Shown piece after piece: positions 48,502 to 57,003 of a DNA stretch of 64,000 nt. Each line of letters begins with the position of its first letter. The stretch's first letter is position 1. The position numbers and the translations under genes were made by a program. Below the pieces are notes generated by a model that worked only from the letters and a program-made list of their open reading frames with translations, was not told the origin of the DNA and did not search any database. The stretch is from contig CAJTDS010000006.1 in the NCBI GenBank assembly GCA_910575165.1, forward strand, positions 62,001-126,000, written 5' to 3'. This stretch comes from Eggerthellaceae bacterium (GTDB lineage: Bacteria > Actinomycetota > Coriobacteriia > Coriobacteriales > Eggerthellaceae).

Positions 48502-49956
48502 ATGCCGAGCAAGCGCGCATGCACCATCGCCGGGACCGTGGGGTTCGGGCTCTGCAAGACGGCGGTCTCCGTCGCCTACATGACGGCGATGGGGTCGGTG
48601 TTCTCCACGGTGGGCTTTGTTTCCGAACTCGATTTCATGATTCCCATGCTCGTCTCGTCCATCCTCACCTCCGCCGCCATCGTCACCCTGGTGGCCTTCC
48701 GCAAGCTCAGCACCGGCTCGCTGTCCCAGGCCCCGGCCGTCCTCGCCCTGCTGCTCGGGTTTCTGCTAAGCGCCACGGGCGTCCTCTCCTCGCTGCCCGG
48801 AACGGTTCTGGGGGCGCTCCACGGCGTGCTCTGCGGCTTTGCGCTCACCGTCCTCAACGCCGTGTGGCTCGAGCTGTTCATCGCCGAAGCTGACAGCCGC
48901 TGCGCCGTCGGCCAGATCGTCGGCGGTTTGGCGATCCAGTGCGTCCTCTCCTCGCTGCTCCCCTTACTGGGGCCTCTGGGTTCGTCGCTGCTCTCCATCG
49001 CCGCCATCTCCCTGTCCGCTCTGTTGCTCGGCTGGCTGAAAAGGCGCGTGTCCTTCCCCGCCAACGATGATCTGCTGCCCCGCTCGCGTACCGACAAGCT
49101 CATGCTCGCCCAGTCGTACCTGTGCCTCTTCGTCCTGGTCGGCGTCGTAGGCATACTCCATACCGCCGTGCTGGGGTCGCAATCCGAGCATCTGGTGGGC
49201 GACGTGAGCATGTGGATGCCCCTCGTCGCCGCCACCATCATCACCGCCCTCGTCGCAGGCCTCACCATCCGTCGCCCCGACCCCACGGCCGTCTACAAGG
49301 GCAGCCTTCCCGCCATGCTCGTCATCCTGTCCCTGCTTCCCTTTCTGGGCCATGCCCTCGGCGGACTTGCGGGCTTGGTCATGATCACGTGCTACGACGT
49401 CTGCGGCATGGTGTTCCTGCTGTTCATAGTGGACCGCGCCCGAGCGCTCGACGTGTCCGGCTACGCCTTGTCCAGCGTCTACTTCGGCGGCTCAAGCCTG
49501 TTCCTCATTATCGGGCTGGGCTTGGGAGGACTGCTGCGCACCCTAAGCGCCGACCACGGCCTTTCGCTCCTGACGCTGCTCGCCTTCGCAGCGATCTACC
49601 CCTTGGCCGCAGCCCTCATCATGGTCCTCAAGAAGCCCCGCGCCTCCTCCGCCGTCCAGCAGGCCGAGTCCGCTCAGCAGCAGCCTACCGACGGCGACGA
49701 GAAGGAGGCCCCCTCCGCGCAGACCGTCGACGACATGCTCGCAACGGGGGTCGACGACATCGCCGAGCGCTTCGGCCTCACAAAGCGCGAGAGGGAGATA
49801 CTGGGCTACCTTGCCCGCGGGCGATCGGCCAAGTACATCTCCGACACGCTCGTCATTTCGGATAACACCACCTGGGCCCACATCAAGCGCATCTACGCCA
49901 AAACAGGGGTCCATTCGAAGCAAGAGCTGATGAGCCTCGTCGAACATCAGTCGTAG
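48502..49956 (+). CDS. LuxR-family regulator with multi-TM sensor domain
   Basis: A 484-residue protein. Residues 1-385 have about ten to twelve hydrophobic helices resembling an MFS-type membrane domain. After a charged linker (E/Q/P-rich, 385-415), the last ~65 residues form a LuxR (GerE) helix-turn-helix: L-T-K-R-E-R-E-I-L-G-Y-L-A-R-G-R-S and Y-I-S-D-T-L-V-I-S-D-N-T-T-W-A-H-I-K-R-I-Y. Membrane-embedded LuxR regulators of this build are abundant in Eggerthellaceae next to reductase genes and are believed to sense the substrate directly. The ATG at 48502 is preferred, with AAGGAGG 5 bp upstream. It is divergent from the flavoprotein reductase, its likely target. Confidence 0.9.
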   Translation: MPSKRACTIAGTVGFGLCKTAVSVAYMTAMGSVFSTVGFVSELDFMIPMLVSSILTSAAIVTLVAFRKLSTGSLSQAPAVLALLLGFLLSATGVLSSLPGTVLGALHGVLCGFALTVLNAVWLELFIAEADSRCAVGQIVGGLAIQCVLSSLLPLLGPLGSSLLSIAAISLSALLLGWLKRRVSFPANDDLLPRSRTDKLMLAQSYLCLFVLVGVVGILHTAVLGSQSEHLVGDVSMWMPLVAATIITALVAGLTIRRPDPTAVYKGSLPAMLVILSLLPFLGHALGGLAGLVMITCYDVCGMVFLLFIVDRARALDVSGYALSSVYFGGSSLFLIIGLGLGGLLRTLSADHGLSLLTLLAFAAIYPLAAALIMVLKKPRASSAVQQAESAQQQPTDGDEKEAPSAQTVDDMLATGVDDIAERFGLTKREREILGYLARGRSAKYISDTLVISDNTTWAHIKRIYAKTGVHSKQELMSLVEHQS

Positions 49957-50004
49957 GGCCAGCAAGACTGCTTACCCTTCTCCTCTTAATCCCTACAAGT
50001 TTCA

Positions 50005-50042
50005 TAGGTTTATTTATAAACCTAGTGCTATACTAGGTTTAT
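50005..50042 (+). promoter_or_regulatory. Overlapping perfect palindromes over the iscS promoter
   Basis: The half-site TAGGTTTAT at 50005-50013 is repeated inverted at 50016-50024 (2-bp centre) and again direct at 50034-50042. The second and third copies form an 11-bp perfect inverted repeat (50016-50026 with 50032-50042, 5-bp centre). A -10-like TATACT is at 50029-50034, within the second palindrome. It is about 65 bp before the iscS start; it looks like an operator, perhaps for an Rrf2/IscR-type regulator, which is not encoded in the window. Confidence 0.65.
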
Positions 50043-50107
50043 AACCGCTAGGCGTGCTTGGCCGGGGAAACGCGCCGAGACACCGCAGAAACTTGAAAGG
50101 ACCCGCG

Positions 50108-51304
50108 ATGAGCAGAACCGTCTACCTGGACAATGCCTCCACCACCCCCGTTCGTCCCGAGGTGCTCAAAGCCATGCTGCCCTACTTCTCGGAGCAATTC
50201 GGCAATCCCAGCTCCATCTACCCGCTCGGCCAGCGCGCAAGCGACGCCGTGGCCGAGGCCCGCGCCACGCTGGCCGATATCCTAGGCGCCAAACCTCGGG
50301 AGGTGTTCTTCACCAGCGGCGGCTCCGAAGCGGACAACTGGGCCATCAAGGGCGTCGCCCATGCCAACCGCGACAAGGGACGCCACATCATCACCAGTGC
50401 CATCGAGCACCACGCCGTGCTCCATGCCTGCCAGGCGCTGGAGAAGGACGGCTTCGAGGTCACCTACCTGCCCGTCGATAAGGACGGCATGGTGAGGCCC
50501 GAGGACTTCCGAGCAGCCATCCGTCCTGACACCGTGCTGGCCTCCATCATGGCGGCGAACAACGAGATCGGCACCATCCAGCCTATAGCGCAGCTGGCCT
50601 CTATCGCCCGCGAGCACGGCGTTATCTTCCACACCGACGCCGTGCAGGCCTTCTGCCACGAGCCCTTGGACGTGAACGGCCTGGGCGTGGACCTGCTGAG
50701 CGCCTCGGCCCACAAGATCGGCGGCCCCAAGGGCGCAGGCTTGCTCTACATCCGCAAGGGCGTCAGGGTCGACAACCTCATAGACGGCGGCCAGCAGGAA
50801 CGTGGCAAGCGCGCTACCACGGAAAACGTGCCCGGCATCGTCGGATTCGCCAAGGCAGCCGAGCTCGCCGCATCTGAGCTTGACCAAGAGCGCAGCCGCG
50901 TGGTCGAGCTGCGCGACCACGCCATCGAGCGCATCCTGGCCGAGATCCCCCATGCGCGGCTCAACGGCAGCCCGCGTAGTCGCCTTGCAAACAACGTGAA
51001 CGTCTCCTTCGAGTTCATCGAAGGAGAGGGCATGCTCCTGCAGCTGGCCGCCCGCGGCATCTGCGTCTCGTCGGGCAGTGCCTGCACGTCGGGCTCCCTC
51101 GACCCCAGCCACGTGCTGCTCGCCATCGGGCTGCCCCACGAGGTGGCCCACGGATCGCTTCGCATGACCCTCGGCCGCGACACCACGGCATCCGATGTGG
51201 ACTTCGCCGTAGACGAGCTCGTGGGGGTCATTGCGAACCTGCGCATGATGAGCCCCTTGTACGAGGATTTCCGCCACGGCAAGGTCCCGTCCCTTCTGAG
51301 CTAG
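50108..51304 (+). CDS. iscS: Cysteine desulfurase (IscS/NifS)
   Basis: A 398-residue PLP enzyme that takes sulfur from cysteine for Fe-S cluster assembly. It begins Y-L-D-N-A-S-T-T-P-V. The PLP lysine is in S-A-S-A-H-K-I-G-G-P-K-G near residue 205, and the active-site Cys loop is S-S-G-S-A-C-T-S-G-S-L near 330. The ATG at 50108 fits the family start; AAAGGA lies 9 bp upstream. iscU follows 48 bp downstream, forming a two-gene suf/isc-like unit. Confidence 0.94.
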   Translation: MSRTVYLDNASTTPVRPEVLKAMLPYFSEQFGNPSSIYPLGQRASDAVAEARATLADILGAKPREVFFTSGGSEADNWAIKGVAHANRDKGRHIITSAIEHHAVLHACQALEKDGFEVTYLPVDKDGMVRPEDFRAAIRPDTVLASIMAANNEIGTIQPIAQLASIAREHGVIFHTDAVQAFCHEPLDVNGLGVDLLSASAHKIGGPKGAGLLYIRKGVRVDNLIDGGQQERGKRATTENVPGIVGFAKAAELAASELDQERSRVVELRDHAIERILAEIPHARLNGSPRSRLANNVNVSFEFIEGEGMLLQLAARGICVSSGSACTSGSLDPSHVLLAIGLPHEVAHGSLRMTLGRDTTASDVDFAVDELVGVIANLRMMSPLYEDFRHGKVPSLLS

Positions 51305-51352
51305 CCCCCCCCCGAAAAACCGCCCCTCAACCCCTTTGGAAAGGAAACGCCA

Positions 51353-51934
51353 ATGGCTATGAACTACTCCGAGAAAGTGCTGGACCACTTCTCGAACCCG
51401 CGCAACGTGGGAGAGCTTGACGACCCCAGCGGCTGCGGCACCGTGGGAAACGCGGTGTGCGGCGACATCATGCGCGTGTACCTGGACATCAGCGACGACG
51501 GCGTCATCCGCGACGCCAAGTTCAAGACCTTCGGCTGCGGAGCGGCCATCGCCACCAGCTCCATGGCCACAGAACTCGTGAAGGGCAAGACCGTCCAAGA
51601 GGCCCTGCAAGTCACCAACAAGGCGGTCATGGAGGCCCTCGACGGGCTGCCGCCGGTCAAGGTGCACTGCTCGCTTCTGGCAGAGGAGGCCATCCATGCA
51701 GCCCTATGGGATTACGCGCAGAAGAACGACCTCGTCATCGAAGGCCTCGAACCGCCCGTAAGCGACATCGGTGAGCACGATCACGGCAACGACCACGGCG
51801 AGGACGAAGACGAAGAGCAGTCCCTTCGCCCCGCGCTTCAGCCGAACCCACACGAAAGCGGCCGCCCGACCATCTGGGCGGCCGTTCTTTCCTATCCGCG
51901 CCTTCCGCAGGCGCGCCAAAGGGTTGCCGGCTAG
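51353..51934 (+). CDS. iscU: Fe-S cluster scaffold (IscU/NifU N-domain) with extended tail
   Basis: A 193-residue protein. Residues 3-130 are the IscU scaffold: Y-S-E-K-V-L-D-H-F-x-N-P-R-N-V-G, and three cluster ligand Cys in G-N-A-V-C-G-D, F-G-C-G-A-A and V-H-C-S-L-L-A-E-E. It receives sulfur from IscS and assembles Fe-S clusters. Beyond residue 140 comes H-D-H-G-N-D-H-G-E-D-E-D-E-E, then a tail that reads straight through a terminator hairpin (51859-51884) and ends 4 bp inside the stop of the convergent gene. Family members end much earlier, so the last ~35 residues look like read-through after a lost stop or a frameshift. Confidence 0.88.
   Translation: MAMNYSEKVLDHFSNPRNVGELDDPSGCGTVGNAVCGDIMRVYLDISDDGVIRDAKFKTFGCGAAIATSSMATELVKGKTVQEALQVTNKAVMEALDGLPPVKVHCSLLAEEAIHAALWDYAQKNDLVIEGLEPPVSDIGEHDHGNDHGEDEDEEQSLRPALQPNPHESGRPTIWAAVLSYPRLPQARQRVAG
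51859..51890. terminator. Bidirectional terminator hairpin inside the iscU 3' end
   Basis: A 9-bp GC-rich stem (51859-51867 with 51876-51884, 8-nt loop) is followed by TTCTTT on the plus strand and CTTTC on the minus strand. It serves both iscU and the convergent surface-protein gene, and is translated at the end of iscU. Confidence 0.65.
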
Positions 51935-54900
51935 CGCTTGCCGAAGGCCTTGCGTCCCACAACCACCAAGGCGACCGCAAGCAGCGCCGTAACAAGGCTA
52001 AGGGCGGCCATGGGCAGCACGTCGCCCGCCTGCACCAGGGCATCCGACAGCTTGCCCGTAGGCGACTTCTGGTCCGGGTCGGGCAGCGGCTTGGGACCCG
52101 TGGGGTCGTCGAAGTCGCCGGGGTCTTCGGGGACGAACGGGTTGTCCGGGTTGTCCGGGTCGTCCGGATTGTCCGGGTCGTCGGTTCCGTCGGTCCTGAT
52201 GGTCACCTTGTTCGACTCCAGAGGATCGGTTCGCTCCCCATCGTTGTCGAAGTAGGACACCGAAGCACCGTTGGTCCACGATCGCTCGCCTTCCACCACG
52301 GGGACTGTGGCTTTGAAGGTGACGGACTTGGATGCCCCCGCCGCCAGGTCGCCCAGCTCCCAGGTGATGGTGCCGTCCTCGTAGACGCCCCCATCGCTTG
52401 CAGAGCCCTCCACGTAGAGCAGCCCCTCGGGAACCGGGTCGGCCACCACCACGTCGTCGGCCAGGCCTTCCCCGGTGTTCGTCACGGTCAGCCGGTAGGT
52501 CACCGTGTCTTCACCCGCAACGTCCAGCGTGTCCTTGGTGAAGGCGCCCTCACCCACCGCCTGCTCCTTCACGATGGCGATTTGCGGGTCGGGGGGCCGC
52601 ACACCCTTAACGTTCTTGAACGACAGACGGTGGACGGTATTTCCGGAGACCACACCTTCGAATTTGCCGGCCTGTGGCTTGGTGTACCACCCCTCCTCAT
52701 TGGCCTCCTGCTCGACGACAGAGTACACCGTGCCCTCGGGAACGCCCAGAATGCGCAGCTCGTCCTCGTGGGCAAGGGGCAAAATATCGCCGCTCTTCAC
52801 GTAGCCGGTGCGGTTGCGCCCGTAGTAGTAGAACGAATCGGCAAGCTCGTTGCCGTCTGCGTCATGCAGCCGCAGCTCGAAGTGATAGTTGCGACGGTAG
52901 TCCTCATCGGTAAGGCCATCGCCCTCCACCAGCTTCGATAGGGCCAAGGTACCGGCAGGCGGCAGAGAGTCGTCCTGGTTGGTCACCACCACGGTGTTGA
53001 TGAGCGAGAACAGGCCCGTGATGTCCATATCGCCCAGATCGTCGCGCTCGGCGGTAGAGTAATGCGGATCGCCCGGATCGTCGTGGGCATGCAGGTTCTG
53101 CTGCACCCGGGCGCGAATGAAGCCCGTATCGGACACGAAGAAGGGTTGGTAGTTCCTGCCGCCGTCCTCGTCGGAAAGCCCGTAGTCAACCACCGCGTTC
53201 ATGCCGTAATGCAGGTCCATGGTACGCTTGACCACGTTCTGGTCCGTATAGGGCAGCTCCGTGTCCTCCCAGCCGGCAATACTGAACGCCCCGGAATCCT
53301 GATGCTGGGCGAAGGCAGTGATGTCGCGCAAGGTGACGTTCACATCACCATCGGAGGCGTACTTGATCATGGTCTGGGCGAGCTTTCCCACGCCCGCCAT
53401 CACCTTCACGCCGTCGTCCTCCTCGCCCGCGTCAGCATAGATGGAGTAGGCGCCCACCTTCACCTGGATGATGGCCGGGTTCGCCTGGCATCCCTCGGGA
53501 GCGCTCACCTCGCGCAGCCAGTACGTGGCGGCCTGCTCGCCGTCCACCTTGTCGGGCCAGGCCATGTCAGCGTAACCGGCTACGTGTCCGCCTGCCGCAC
53601 CGTCATACTCCACATGCCCCTCGTGAGGTTCGAACAGCAGCAGGCCCTTGCTGCCCGATGTCGAGACGGTCTCGCCCACGGACATTGCCTTGGCCGGGTC
53701 GTTCTCCTGGGCCGCCTCATAGGAGTCGTACAGCGCGAACACGGCGCCGTCGCGGTAGTTGCCGTTCTGATCAACCTTCATCACGCGCAACTGGCGCTGT
53801 TCGTTGGGAATATAGATGCGGGAGCGGAAGTCGCGGACGAACGCCTGGATGTCCAGCGGACAGTAGCCCCGGTCCTTGTAATTGTCGGGCTGGGGGTTGA
53901 TGGCGTCCACAATGGCCATGCAGTTGTCGCCCCATTCGCCGCCGTCGGCCTCGAGCGCTTCGCTTACTTTGGTGCCCAGGGCCTCGTAGCGCTCGGCCGA
54001 ACTCATGGCGTTCAGCTGGGCTCGGGTGATGCCCAAAGCCTTCGCCAGCTCGTCGGGCTTGATCACAGCGTAGAAGTTGCGCATGTCGCCGGTCTCGGGG
54101 TTCTGAAGGATGTAGCGGTCGGCACGACCGGGAAGATTCTCCAGATAGCCCGTCAACCGCTGGTCGTCCTTATCCCATTCCAGGTACCAGCCATTAGCAT
54201 GAGAGCCTGTCACGGATGCCCGGTCCGCCGCCGAGGCCTGCATGAGTGCGCCGCGCAGCGATGCCATGCGGGCCTGCAGCCGCAGGTTCTCGTAATCGGT
54301 ATCCCGCGCCTCATCGAAGCGAATGGCGCTGAAGCCGTAGAGGTTGCTGCCGTAGAGCGACATCCATTCGGTCTTGCCGTCCGACACCTCCTTGAGCATA
54401 GGCACGGCAACAATCAGCCCGTCGCGCTGCACATCAACGGGCACCGAGTCCGCACCCGGTATCCTGGTCACCAGCCCCCCGTCTTCGCCAATCTGACCGT
54501 AGTAAACCGATCCAGGGTTTCCGGTAATATGACTGACGAAACTGGAGTAGGCGCCGGTCTGGTAACGGTTGTTCACCACCAGCATGGTGTACTGCGGCTC
54601 GAAGCGCAGCAATAGGTCCTGGGGCAGCGACTTGTAGCCCTCAGGTGCCTGGGTCTCGCGCAGGATGTAGAGCAAACCCTCGCCGGTATCCGCGTTGTAG
54701 CGGTCGGAAAAGTTGAACGGCTCCAAGGCCGCACTGTCGCGAATGTTCGCCGTAGGATCCTCGAAGCGGGCCACGCCGTCCTCGCCGGTCACCAGCCGGG
54801 TCAGCGGATGCCCCGCATCAACCACCTCCACGTCGTCGAGGGTATAGGAACCGCTGTTGTCAATCGTAGGCACCGATCCGTCACTGGGGCGGGCGGCATA

Positions 54901-56640
54901 CAACTCGAACTGGGCGCCCGGGGCCGGGTCGCCGTACTGGTCCACCTTGTAAATCTGTTGGTACATGGTCGGCTGCAGGTTGAAGCGCAGAGCGATGGAC
55001 GAGTCGTAGTTGCCTCGTTCCAAGTAGAACATCTTCAGCGTATGACTGGTGTTCGAAGCGAAGGTGTCGCCGTTCCAGCGGTCGTCACCCGCGTGGCCCG
55101 CCGCCTCGAACTGGTCACGCAGGGTGGTCTTGATGACCGCATTGGCCTTGGGGTCGTCGGGGATGCCGCCGGTTATGTAGGAGGGGCCCACGTACACCTC
55201 GCCCGTGGAGAAGTCGATGGTGCCGTACACCTCGGAATGGATGCCGCCCATGTCCAGCACCAGCACGTCGTCCACGAACACCCACACGTCGTCGTCTCCG
55301 GCGAACTGGAACACCATGGGATCGCTGCCCACCATACCGTCCACCGGCTGGCGGAACGTCGTCTCCACGGTCATGCCCAGATGGTGGTTGACCGGCTCCT
55401 CGTTCTTGAACTCCGGGTGCGTTTCCGCGGGCTTGGTGGTATCGGGGTTGTTGTTGTTGTCGGCGCGCAGGTTGTTGACCAGCTTCCCATCGGGGTCAAG
55501 CTTGAAGGCTTTGGCAGCGCTGTTGAAGGGGAAGAACCCGCCGATGCTGGGATTATCAATGCTAGGCGCCCCGTCGGTCCTGAAGCCGGCTGGGGCGTCG
55601 TAGAGCACGAAATGACCGTCGCTCACCACGTTGCCCTCTTCGTCGCGCTCCTCCTGCTTCACGAACTCCGCGAAGTTCTTGCGCATGTTATAGAAGTAGT
55701 AGCCCTCGTCGTCCATCTGGAAGAGCCCTGTGACATTCTTGTAGGAGGCCACTTTGCCGGGGGCGGCCTCCTTGGGATCGAACAGGTAGCTCAGCGAACG
55801 CACGCTCTCGGGTAGCTCGTAGCCCTCGGCCCAGTTCACGCCAAGATAATCCGTCTTTCCCTCAAACGAGCTTTTCGAGGTGAAGGCGCTGTCCCCCGTA
55901 TTAAACGAATCGTAGTTAAAGTCGCCACCCTGGGATACGGCGAGTGCCTGCGCTTGAACGACACGACCCACGTTCCAGGCGAGCACGGGGTCGAAATTGG
56001 AATTACCCACCGTAGAGGGATTGCGCAGATCGCTCTGGAAAAGGGGGCCTGCGTTGCCGTAGATCATCTCGGTGCCGCTGCGCCTGGCATTGCTGTACTT
56101 CTCCGTGTTTACGTTGCACCCCGTCTCAGGGTCGGCACTAACAACGGGCCACCCTTCCAAGGACAGGGTGCGCTCCACTATCCCCTGCATGCCAGGGTTC
56201 GCGTTGGCGAACGCGCTCGGGTCGGTGTTGCTCGCACCCCCGTCGTTGTAGCCCGCCACCAAGCCCTGGTTCCAATAGCCCATATGGCGCATGCCGTCGC
56301 CGAAGGTGAGCAAGCGGCCCTTGTTGATGTTGTTCTCGCCTGTGAGCCACGTGGTGAAGTTCACATACGGAGACTTGCCGCCGGTGCTGCTCAACAGGTC
56401 GGTACCAGCGACGCTGGTGCCTTCCGCCCCGGTCTTCCCCGTGGTGTAGTCGAACAGGTTCACAACCGTGTTGTCCGGGTTCGTGCCCTGCACCACATGG
56501 GGTGCCAGCTGCTCTTGCGTCAATCCGTCCACCGCATGGGCCTGTTCCCGGATCGGCGGCACCAGCAGCATGCACAAAGCGACCGAAAGCACGATCGCGC
56601 AACATTGCCGAAGCCGGGTGTAGAAGTGTTCCCTAGCCAT
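51931..56640 (-). CDS. Large fibro-slime/Cna-B/DUF11 surface adhesin with degenerate sorting signal
   Basis: A 1569-residue secreted protein. A signal peptide (R-Q-C-C-A-I-V-L-S-V..., cleavage after A-H-A, residue 36) is followed by a fibro-slime/PA14-like region, F-Q-F-A-G-D-D-D-V-W-V-F-V-D-D near 445-460. At least two Cna-B/SpaA-like domains have isopeptide E-box patterns L-R-E-T-Q-A-P-E-G-Y and L-R-E-V-S-A-P-E-G. Then comes a DUF11 domain, T-Y-R-L-T-V-T-N-T-G-E-G, a D-P-D-N-P repeat, a TM helix and a G-R-K-A-F-G-K-R tail. At the LPxTG position it has L-V-Q-A-G, so sortase recognition is doubtful. The ATG at 56640 follows GGGGGA. It probably mediates adhesion. Confidence 0.88.
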   Translation of the reverse strand: MAREHFYTRLRQCCAIVLSVALCMLLVPPIREQAHAVDGLTQEQLAPHVVQGTNPDNTVVNLFDYTTGKTGAEGTSVAGTDLLSSTGGKSPYVNFTTWLTGENNINKGRLLTFGDGMRHMGYWNQGLVAGYNDGGASNTDPSAFANANPGMQGIVERTLSLEGWPVVSADPETGCNVNTEKYSNARRSGTEMIYGNAGPLFQSDLRNPSTVGNSNFDPVLAWNVGRVVQAQALAVSQGGDFNYDSFNTGDSAFTSKSSFEGKTDYLGVNWAEGYELPESVRSLSYLFDPKEAAPGKVASYKNVTGLFQMDDEGYYFYNMRKNFAEFVKQEERDEEGNVVSDGHFVLYDAPAGFRTDGAPSIDNPSIGGFFPFNSAAKAFKLDPDGKLVNNLRADNNNNPDTTKPAETHPEFKNEEPVNHHLGMTVETTFRQPVDGMVGSDPMVFQFAGDDDVWVFVDDVLVLDMGGIHSEVYGTIDFSTGEVYVGPSYITGGIPDDPKANAVIKTTLRDQFEAAGHAGDDRWNGDTFASNTSHTLKMFYLERGNYDSSIALRFNLQPTMYQQIYKVDQYGDPAPGAQFELYAARPSDGSVPTIDNSGSYTLDDVEVVDAGHPLTRLVTGEDGVARFEDPTANIRDSAALEPFNFSDRYNADTGEGLLYILRETQAPEGYKSLPQDLLLRFEPQYTMLVVNNRYQTGAYSSFVSHITGNPGSVYYGQIGEDGGLVTRIPGADSVPVDVQRDGLIVAVPMLKEVSDGKTEWMSLYGSNLYGFSAIRFDEARDTDYENLRLQARMASLRGALMQASAADRASVTGSHANGWYLEWDKDDQRLTGYLENLPGRADRYILQNPETGDMRNFYAVIKPDELAKALGITRAQLNAMSSAERYEALGTKVSEALEADGGEWGDNCMAIVDAINPQPDNYKDRGYCPLDIQAFVRDFRSRIYIPNEQRQLRVMKVDQNGNYRDGAVFALYDSYEAAQENDPAKAMSVGETVSTSGSKGLLLFEPHEGHVEYDGAAGGHVAGYADMAWPDKVDGEQAATYWLREVSAPEGCQANPAIIQVKVGAYSIYADAGEEDDGVKVMAGVGKLAQTMIKYASDGDVNVTLRDITAFAQHQDSGAFSIAGWEDTELPYTDQNVVKRTMDLHYGMNAVVDYGLSDEDGGRNYQPFFVSDTGFIRARVQQNLHAHDDPGDPHYSTAERDDLGDMDITGLFSLINTVVVTNQDDSLPPAGTLALSKLVEGDGLTDEDYRRNYHFELRLHDADGNELADSFYYYGRNRTGYVKSGDILPLAHEDELRILGVPEGTVYSVVEQEANEEGWYTKPQAGKFEGVVSGNTVHRLSFKNVKGVRPPDPQIAIVKEQAVGEGAFTKDTLDVAGEDTVTYRLTVTNTGEGLADDVVVADPVPEGLLYVEGSASDGGVYEDGTITWELGDLAAGASKSVTFKATVPVVEGERSWTNGASVSYFDNDGERTDPLESNKVTIRTDGTDDPDNPDDPDNPDNPFVPEDPGDFDDPTGPKPLPDPDQKSPTGKLSDALVQAGDVLPMAALSLVTALLAVALVVVGRKAFGKR
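52141..52181. repeat. 9-bp tandem repeat coding for the D-P-D-N-P spacer
   Basis: About four and a half imperfect copies of GTTGTCCGG give the Asp-Pro-Asn-rich wall-spanning spacer of the surface protein. Copy number could vary by slippage without shifting frame. Confidence 0.7.
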
Positions 56641-56750
56641 TCTATCCCCCAAACAACAACGTCCTCTTTGCCGAACCGTCATCGAAACGTTGTTCGGCTG
56701 TAAACTCTCATCTTGCCCCCATCACGACAAGAACCCTTTCTCGTATCCCA

Positions 56751-56756
56751 ATTATA
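56751..56756 (-). promoter_or_regulatory. Possible -10 of the surface-protein gene
   Basis: A perfect TATAAT on the minus strand about 110 bp before the start codon; no good -35 is seen 16-18 bp further upstream, where ATCAGT lies. Confidence 0.45.
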
Positions 56757-56790
56757 GTACAGCTCACAAAGGCACTGATGCGATATATCG

Positions 56791-56801
56791 CCCCCCCCCC
56801 C
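56791..56801. repeat. Homopolymeric tract of 11 C (G on the coding strand)
   Basis: Eleven consecutive C residues lie about 35 bp upstream of the -10 of the surface-protein gene, in otherwise A/T-rich intergenic DNA. The setting matches promoter-linked slippage tracts used for phase variation. Confidence 0.75.
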
Positions 56802-57003
56802 ACGAAAAATGACAGTATTTCCACTTTTAACCTAGGGTTTAGTAGGATTTAGCAGCAATGATTCCGACTGGCACATTCCCTGCGATTCGCCCCTCGACAG
56901 CATGTTCGGCGCTACTGCGGCGACGGTCATGCTATATACTCTCGTATGTACGACTTACGCCAGCCGACGCGGCAATCGTGCCGCGCAGACAGGAGGGATT
57001 GCC

